Position numbers and translations under genes: made by a program. This document shows, piece by piece, positions 5,461-9,028 of a stretch of DNA of 9,028 nt. The notes below the pieces were generated by a model. The model was not told where the DNA came from and did no database searches. It worked only from the letters and a program-made list of their open reading frames with translations. Position 1 is the stretch's first letter. The number at the start of each line of letters is the position of its first letter. The DNA lies in the NCBI RefSeq assembly GCF_028618695.1, contig NZ_JAQIVI010000605.1, forward strand, positions 1 to 9,028, given 5' to 3'. The DNA is from Natrinema soli. Lineage in GTDB: Archaea; Halobacteriota; Halobacteria; Halobacteriales; Natrialbaceae.

Positions 5461-6714
5461 ATGAACGACCGCTACGACGTAGTCATCGCCGGTGCCGGTC
5501 CCGCCGGCGCACAGTGTGCCCGCGACCTCGCCGCCAGGGGGTACGACGTCGTCGTCCTCGAGACCGAGGCCGAAGAGGAGTTCCCGCGACAGAGCAACAA
5601 GTCCACTGCGGGAACCTTCCACTCCATGATGGCCGCCTTCGGCATCCCCGATGACGTGGTCATGCAGTACACCGACAGCGTCGTCCTCGAGTCGCCGACC
5701 GAGCACTACGTCCGCGACCAGACCGGCGCAGTGCTCGAGTTCGCGGATTTCAAACGCTATCTGGTGAAAGACAGCCGCGACCGCGGCGCCGAGTATCGAT
5801 TCGACGCTCGCGTCACCGCACCGATCACGGAGAACGGCGAGATCGTCGGCGTCACCTACAACGGCGACGAGGAAGTCTACGGCGATATTACGATCGACGC
5901 GACGGGGCCGAGCGCACCCCTCGCGAAGAAGCTCGATATCGTCGATCTCGAGCGGGAAAACCACGCTATCGGCGTCGAGTACGAGTTCGAAGGGATCGAC
6001 ATCGATCGGCCCGGCTTCGCGGACCTGCGCGACGCGATGATGTTGCGACTCGACCACGAGATCGCGCCCGGCGGCTACTCCTGGATCTTCCACACGGGGG
6101 CGGACACCGCCAAGGTCGGCCTCTGTTACATCCAGAACGACAGCCACGACCAGTACAGTCGCGACGATTTCACCATCGACGACTACCTCTCTCACTGGCT
6201 CGAGACGGACCCCCGGTTCCGGGACGCCGAACCGATCGAGGGCAAGCAACACCGCGGCTCGGCCCACATTCAGGCACCCGACAAACTACACACCGATCGG
6301 TTTATGGCCATCGGCGACACCGTGCCGAGCCTCGACCCGCTCTGGGGCGAGGGAATCAACAAGTGCATGCAGTCCGGTCGCGCGGCCGCCGCCACCGCCG
6401 ATAGCGTCCTCAAACACGACGGCATCGAGCCGACCGCCGAGAACCTCGAGGTCTACGATACCCTCTGGCACCGCGACGTCGCACCCAACGCGAAGAGCCG
6501 GTTGCTGATGACCCAGCTCCTCTACCTCGCGCCGAACGACCGCTACGACAGACTCATGCGGGATCTCCAGCGTCTCGACGACGACACGCTGGCCGAGGCG
6601 AACAAGGGGAACGTCCGCGCCATCGCGAACCTGATCGAACTCGAGGACGCGCCGTTGCTCGCCCGGTTCGCGAAACAGCAGTTAGACCTCGACCTCGGCT
6701 CGCTGCTGCCGTAG
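5461..6714 (+). CDS. Geranylgeranyl-reductase-like FAD-dependent oxidoreductase
   Basis: This 417-residue flavoprotein has an N-terminal dinucleotide-binding fold, G11-A-G-P-A-G16, with E34 (VVVLET) at the end of the second strand for FAD ribose. The family signature G204-G-Y-S-W-I-F210 comes mid-protein. The second FAD motif is G285-D286 followed by PSLDPLWGEGINKCMQSG. This order is that of the geranylgeranyl reductase / FixC-like group, which saturates isoprenoid chains of archaeal lipids or related polyprenyl compounds. Unlike the GGRs I recall, which carry a Cys-Gly motif after the FAD-binding strand, this protein reads FPRQSNKSTAGTF there with no Cys, so it may be a paralogue with another substrate (polyprenyl quinone, carotenoid or other alkene). 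The ATG start is supported by FAD-motif spacing and a TATA box at -26. The protein is soluble, and its C-terminus is rich in Leu/Asp helices. Confidence 0.8.
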   Translation: MNDRYDVVIAGAGPAGAQCARDLAARGYDVVVLETEAEEEFPRQSNKSTAGTFHSMMAAFGIPDDVVMQYTDSVVLESPTEHYVRDQTGAVLEFADFKRYLVKDSRDRGAEYRFDARVTAPITENGEIVGVTYNGDEEVYGDITIDATGPSAPLAKKLDIVDLERENHAIGVEYEFEGIDIDRPGFADLRDAMMLRLDHEIAPGGYSWIFHTGADTAKVGLCYIQNDSHDQYSRDDFTIDDYLSHWLETDPRFRDAEPIEGKQHRGSAHIQAPDKLHTDRFMAIGDTVPSLDPLWGEGINKCMQSGRAAAATADSVLKHDGIEPTAENLEVYDTLWHRDVAPNAKSRLLMTQLLYLAPNDRYDRLMRDLQRLDDDTLAEANKGNVRAIANLIELEDAPLLARFAKQQLDLDLGSLLP

Positions 6715-6715
6715 C

Positions 6716-6727
6716 GCGGCCGGCCGC
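6716..6727 (+). terminator. 12-bp palindrome just after the GGR-like stop codon
   Basis: GCGGCCGGCCGC is a perfect palindrome starting two bases after the TAG at 6712-6714. No T-run follows, so a terminator role is weakly supported. Confidence 0.25.
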
Positions 6728-6760
6728 TGTCGCTCGCCCCGCGGTGATCTCCGCCGAGCG

Positions 6761-6796
6761 AAACCGGCCGCGAACCGCCGCTTTCGCCGCCGGTTT
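6761..6796. promoter_or_regulatory. Inverted repeat overlapping the ZIP promoter (possible operator)
   Basis: AAACCGGC (6761-6768) and GCCGGTTT (6789-6796) are exact inverted copies. A second nested pair is GCGAAA (6758-6763) and TTTCGC (6782-6787). The right arm overlaps the TATA box, so a protein bound here would block initiation. A metal-responsive repressor would make sense for a metal transporter; this is inference. Confidence 0.4.
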
Positions 6797-6799
6797 ATA
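6794..6799 (+). promoter_or_regulatory. TATA box of ZIP transporter gene
   Basis: TTTATA is centred 26-27 bp before the ATG at 6823, matching a leaderless transcript. Confidence 0.7.
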
Positions 6800-6822
6800 C
6801 ACCCGGTCCGACACTCCGGAAG

Positions 6823-7620
6823 ATGGCGCTGCTCGAGAACCTCGTGTTAGTGTTCGTCGCCGGGCTGCTCACGGCGCTGGCGACCGGCCTCGGCGCGCTC
6901 CCGTTTTTCTTCTTCGAGGGGATCAGCGACCGCCGGAACGTGGTTCTCTGGGGGCTCGCGTCGGGAATCATGCTCTCCGCATCGTCGTTCGGACTCGTCG
7001 ACGAGGGGCTGGCCGAGGGGACGCCTCTCGAGATCGCGATCGGAATGCTGGCCGGCGTCGGCCTCGTCGTCCTCGCGCACGACGTCCTGCTGGACGCCGA
7101 CATCGACCCCCACCAGTACGAGGAAGCCGATTTCAAGAAGCTCGTCCTCATTCTCGGCGTCCTGACCGTCCACAGCTTTCCCGAGGGCGTGGCCATCGGC
7201 GTCTCCTTCGCCGATCTCGGCCTCGAGGGCGGCACCCAATTCCTCGGCTTTACGATCCCGGTGCTGGCGGTTTTCATGACGATCGCGATTTCGATCCACA
7301 ATATTCCGGAAGGGACCGCGATCTCGATCCCGCTGCGCTCGATGGACGTCGCGAACTGGAAGCTGGTCTGGTGGGCCGTCTTCTCGAGCCTGCCACAGCC
7401 GATCGGGGCCGTCATCGCGTTCGGGTTCGTCCGCTACGCGAGGGAATTTCTTCCGTACGGCTTCGGCTTCGCCGCCGGCGCGATGATCTACCTCGTGCTC
7501 ACCGAGTTCGTCCCCGAGGCGCTCAACATCGGCGAACGGCTGCCGCGGGGCGGCAAGCCGGAACTAGCGGGCGGCATCGCCGTCGGCGCCCTCGTGATGG
7601 TGCCGCTGGCGTTCGTCTAG
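6823..7620 (+). CDS. ZIP-family divalent metal transporter
   Basis: This 265-residue integral membrane protein has about eight hydrophobic segments (roughly 6-30, 39-60, 69-88, 106-128, 134-157, 175-200, 208-230, 245-265). It carries the two ZIP metal-site motifs: H117-S-F-P-E-G122 in the fourth segment and H159-N-I-P-E-G164 in the fifth. These form the transport site for Zn, and often Fe or Mn. The loop between segments three and four is short and acidic (DADIDPHQYEEADF) with a single His, unlike the long His-rich loop of many eukaryotic members. It resembles the GufA/ZupT bacterial-archaeal branch. It should import divalent metal across the cell membrane. The start is supported by a leaderless-type TATA box, and an inverted repeat overlaps that promoter. 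The gene converges on coaD with 18 bp between stops. Confidence 0.92.
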   Translation: MALLENLVLVFVAGLLTALATGLGALPFFFFEGISDRRNVVLWGLASGIMLSASSFGLVDEGLAEGTPLEIAIGMLAGVGLVVLAHDVLLDADIDPHQYEEADFKKLVLILGVLTVHSFPEGVAIGVSFADLGLEGGTQFLGFTIPVLAVFMTIAISIHNIPEGTAISIPLRSMDVANWKLVWWAVFSSLPQPIGAVIAFGFVRYAREFLPYGFGFAAGAMIYLVLTEFVPEALNIGERLPRGGKPELAGGIAVGALVMVPLAFV

Positions 7621-7638
7621 CTGTGGCCGTCGTTACAC

Positions 7639-8106
7639 CTACTCGAGCACGCGTCCGTGCTCGTCGATCTCCCCCGCGACGATCCGAGTCGAAGAAATGC
7701 GCTCGCCGTCGTCGGCGTAGACGTAGGGCGCGACGATCCCAGACAGCGGGTCGAATCCTCGCTCGCGCCGCAATCCGTTGATCCCCTCGAGTTCGGGAGC
7801 CGTCTCGGGGGAGACCACCAGCGCGTCGATAGACGGCTCGTCGGTCGCGATCCCGTCTTCGGTCTCGAGGGTTCGGATTTCGACGTCGCGATCCCACTCG
7901 TCGAGTTCGCGGATCGCGTCGGTCACGGTCCGGGTCCGCTCCTCGAGCGACGGAATCGGACGGGGCTCGTGGCGCGTTTCGACCGCCAGTTCGTCGCTGG
8001 TCAGGGCGACGACGACGCCGTCCTCGCCGAAGCGGAGCGCGTGCTCGAACAGGGTTCGATGCCCGTCGTGGAGCGGCCCGAACGTGCCGGCGACTGCGAT
8101 TCGCAT
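7639..8106 (-). CDS. coaD: Phosphopantetheine adenylyltransferase (archaeal type)
   Basis: This 155-residue protein transfers AMP from ATP to 4'-phosphopantetheine, giving dephospho-CoA, the penultimate step of CoA synthesis. The nucleotidyltransferase motif is G7-T-F-G-P-L-H13-D-G-H16 (HxGH) at the N-terminus. The second ATP-binding motif I137-S-S-T-R-I142 is near the C-terminus. Length and order match archaeal PPATs. I chose the ATG at 8106. The frame stays open upstream to 8412, but that extension is Arg-rich, non-conserved in character and crosses the duplicated repeat and spacer. The GTF motif also begins at residue 7 from the chosen start, and a TATA box lies 26 bp upstream of it. CoA supply connects it loosely with the acyl-CoA synthetase in the window, though they are not co-transcribed. 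Confidence 0.93.
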   Translation of the reverse strand: MRIAVAGTFGPLHDGHRTLFEHALRFGEDGVVVALTSDELAVETRHEPRPIPSLEERTRTVTDAIRELDEWDRDVEIRTLETEDGIATDEPSIDALVVSPETAPELEGINGLRRERGFDPLSGIVAPYVYADDGERISSTRIVAGEIDEHGRVLE

Positions 8107-8129
8107 ACGCGACTCGAGGGCGAGTATCC

Positions 8130-8135
8130 TTTTAA
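8130..8135 (-). promoter_or_regulatory. TATA box of coaD
   Basis: The minus strand reads TTAAAA, centred 26-27 bp before the ATG at 8106. It supports this start over the upstream in-frame alternative and suggests a leaderless message. The edge of the duplicated segment (8164) is only about 30 bp further upstream. Confidence 0.65.
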
Positions 8136-8163
8136 CTGTGATGCGGAATCCGGAATGCCGGAG

Positions 8164-8248
8164 GGCGCGAAGCGCCGCGGTTCGATCCTCACAGTGACGA
8201 CCGCTCACACCGTCTCGGGCAACCAGCCGCCGTCGACCTCGAGGTTCT
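8164..8248. repeat. Exact 85-bp direct repeat, copy 1
   Basis: It is identical base for base to 8384-8468, at an offset of 220 bp. It contains the 3' tail of the second SDR gene, its stop codon, the 24 bp beyond it and the inner part of its terminator hairpin. The left edge falls inside the hairpin and leaves only a 5-bp stem (GGCGC/GCGCC). Confidence 0.97.
8205..8248 (-). pseudogene. Duplicated 3' tail of the second SDR gene
   Basis: On the minus strand this reads NLEVDGGWLPETV and a TGA stop, identical to the last 13 codons of the SDR gene at 8425-9028. Nothing upstream of it (8249 onward) resembles an SDR, so it is an isolated gene fragment, left by duplication or by deletion of a tandem copy. 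Confidence 0.85.
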
Positions 8249-8383
8249 ACACCCACCTTTTTACTGCGTCGGAGTCTCTCGCTCCGCTCACGGGCTGCCG
8301 CCCGTTCGCGTTCCCGCGGCGCGCCGCGCCGCGCACCGCTCGAGACCCGCTCCTTGCAAAAATCTGGACCAAAAACCATCCGC
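8249..8383. other. 135-bp spacer between repeat copies, low-complexity element
   Basis: It begins with a T5 run (CTTTTTACTGC) and near its right end has GCAAAAA, so its flanks are loosely inverted (TTTTT..TGC against GCAAAAA). Inside are a 6-bp-stem hairpin (ACGGGC 8290-8295, GCCCGT 8300-8305) and a 14-bp perfect palindrome (8315-8328). It shows no coding character. Segments of this style occur widely between haloarchaeal genes, from memory. Confidence 0.5.
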
Positions 8384-8400
8384 GGCGCGAAGCGCCGCGG
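8371..8400 (-). terminator. Intrinsic-type terminator of the second SDR gene
   Basis: CCGCGGCGC (8380-8388) and GCGCCGCGG (8392-8400) form a perfect 9-bp stem with a 3-nt loop. On the minus strand the stem is followed by TTTTT (8375-8371) and a second T5 (8362-8358). It starts 24 bp after the SDR stop codon. Confidence 0.65.
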
Positions 8401-8468
8401 TTCGATCCTCACAGTGACGACCGCTCACACCGTCTCGGGCAACCAGCCGCCGTCGACCTCGAGGTTCT
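8384..8468. repeat. Exact 85-bp direct repeat, copy 2 (intact gene end)
   Basis: It is the same 85 bp as 8164-8248. Here the sequence is in its functional setting: the right part is the 3' end of the SDR coding region and the left part is most of the terminator stem. Confidence 0.97.
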
Positions 8469-9028
8469 CCCCGCTGACGTAACCGCTGTCGGGGTCGAGG
8501 AAGAAGTACAGCGGCGCGATCAGGTCCTCGAAGCTCGCGGGACGGTCGCGCGGTAACTCCTCGGGGAACTCGTCGGAGTTCTCGACGACGTACGGCGAGA
8601 TCGCGTTGACCGTGATTCCGTCGTCCCGGGTGTCGGCCGCGAGCATACGCGTGAACATCAATACACCCTTCTTGGCCACGAAGTACGGGAAGTTCTCGGG
8701 ACTGACGAGCCCCTGCTCGCTCGAGGCGTAGCCGACGTTCACGATCCGCCCGTACTCCGTCTCGCGCATTCCGGGCAGCGCTCGCTTCGAACAGAGGTAA
8801 GTCCCGTTGAGATTGGTCTCGAGGACGCGGTTCCAGGTCTCGAACTCGAGGTCGGCCCAGTGGGCGGGCGCGAAGTCGCCGACGTTGTTGACCAGCACGT
8901 CGACGCTCCCGAGTTCGGCTTCGACGGCCGCAAAGAGACCGTCGACGCTCTCGGGATCGGTGACGTCGCCCTGAACCGTCATCGCCGCGCTCGCGCCGCG
9001 ATCACGGGCCGTCTCGGCCACGTCGCGG
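8425..9028 (-). CDS. SDR-family oxidoreductase, C-terminal part (5' end outside window)
   Basis: About 200 residues are visible. The frame stays open to the window edge, so the GTG at 9021 is not the start and the Rossmann glycine motif lies outside. Present are the D-V-T motif (GDVTDPESVDGL), N-N-V-G at 8878-8889, the structural Asn in ETNLNG, the catalytic Tyr-x3-Lys (YFVAK; Tyr codon 8683-8685, Lys 8671-8673), ITVNAISPYVV after it, and the typical C-terminal signature SGENLEVDGGW. The catalytic-serine segment reads VNVGYASSEQG. The usual Ser slot after VNxG is Tyr, while the first Ser of YASS is 13 residues before the catalytic Tyr, the normal distance. It is probably a functional NAD(P)-dependent oxidoreductase of unknown substrate. 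A strong terminator follows. Its last codons are duplicated at 8205-8248. Confidence 0.9.
   Translation of the reverse strand, partial: RDVAETARDRGASAAMTVQGDVTDPESVDGLFAAVEAELGSVDVLVNNVGDFAPAHWADLEFETWNRVLETNLNGTYLCSKRALPGMRETEYGRIVNVGYASSEQGLVSPENFPYFVAKKGVLMFTRMLAADTRDDGITVNAISPYVVENSDEFPEELPRDRPASFEDLIAPLYFFLDPDSGYVSGENLEVDGGWLPETV

Noticed and set aside
8107..8412. Upstream in-frame extension of coaD
   Set aside because: It would add about 100 Arg-rich residues across the repeat and spacer. The HxGH motif placement and the TATA box fit the ATG at 8106.
8164..8468. Two-repeat CRISPR or insertion-sequence interpretation of the direct repeat
   Set aside because: There are only two copies, 85 bp each, containing gene-end sequence, and no transposase frame in the 135-bp spacer. 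A duplication scar explains it better.

Overview
The window is chromosomal DNA from a haloarchaeon, probably of the Natrinema/Haloterrigena/Natronococcus type. The support is very high GC, strongly acidic proteins (Asp/Glu-rich, Lys-poor), frequent CTCGAG, and TATA boxes centred about 26 bp upstream of ATG codons, which is the signature of haloarchaeal leaderless transcripts. The genus is a guess; the class is secure.

Layout, left to right. (1) 1-684 (+) is the 3' part of a conserved haloarchaeal protein (DUF5787-like) with an E-x-K motif and a C-terminal cysteine cluster. (2) Convergent with it is a two-gene minus-strand unit: a small nucleotidyltransferase-fold protein (1954-1625), then a PhnP-like metallo-beta-lactamase-fold phosphodiesterase (1534-710). 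(3) A short stretch with a ~21-bp periodic repeat separates these from an SDR oxidoreductase with a C-terminal hydrophobic tail (3169-2129, -). (4) A 472-bp gene-free stretch (3170-3641) holds a low-complexity element that looks like a dispersed haloarchaeal intergenic repeat. (5) An acyl-CoA synthetase (5312-3642, -) and a geranylgeranyl-reductase-like flavoprotein (5461-6714, +) diverge from a shared 148-bp promoter region. (6) A ZIP-family metal transporter (6823-7620, +) converges on phosphopantetheine adenylyltransferase coaD (8106-7639, -). (7) Upstream of coaD is a scar. The last 13 codons, stop codon and 3' flank of the next gene (a second SDR, 8425-9028, partial, -) occur twice as an exact 85-bp direct repeat 220 bp apart, with a 135-bp low-complexity insert between the copies.

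Functional themes are modest: CoA chemistry (coaD, acyl-CoA synthetase), lipid or isoprenoid redox (GGR-like flavoprotein, two SDRs), metal uptake, and sugar-phosphate phosphodiester cleavage (PhnP-like enzyme without any C-P lyase genes here). Most genes appear to have their own promoter. The clear operon candidate is nucleotidyltransferase-MBL, where the second gene has a Shine-Dalgarno sequence instead of a TATA box.

I found no complete transposon, CRISPR array, tRNA or rRNA, and no convincing multi-gene novel system. The observations most worth following are the 3'-tail duplication at 8164-8468, the possible cysteine-cluster nuclease at the left edge, and the Glu-substituted nucleotidyltransferase.
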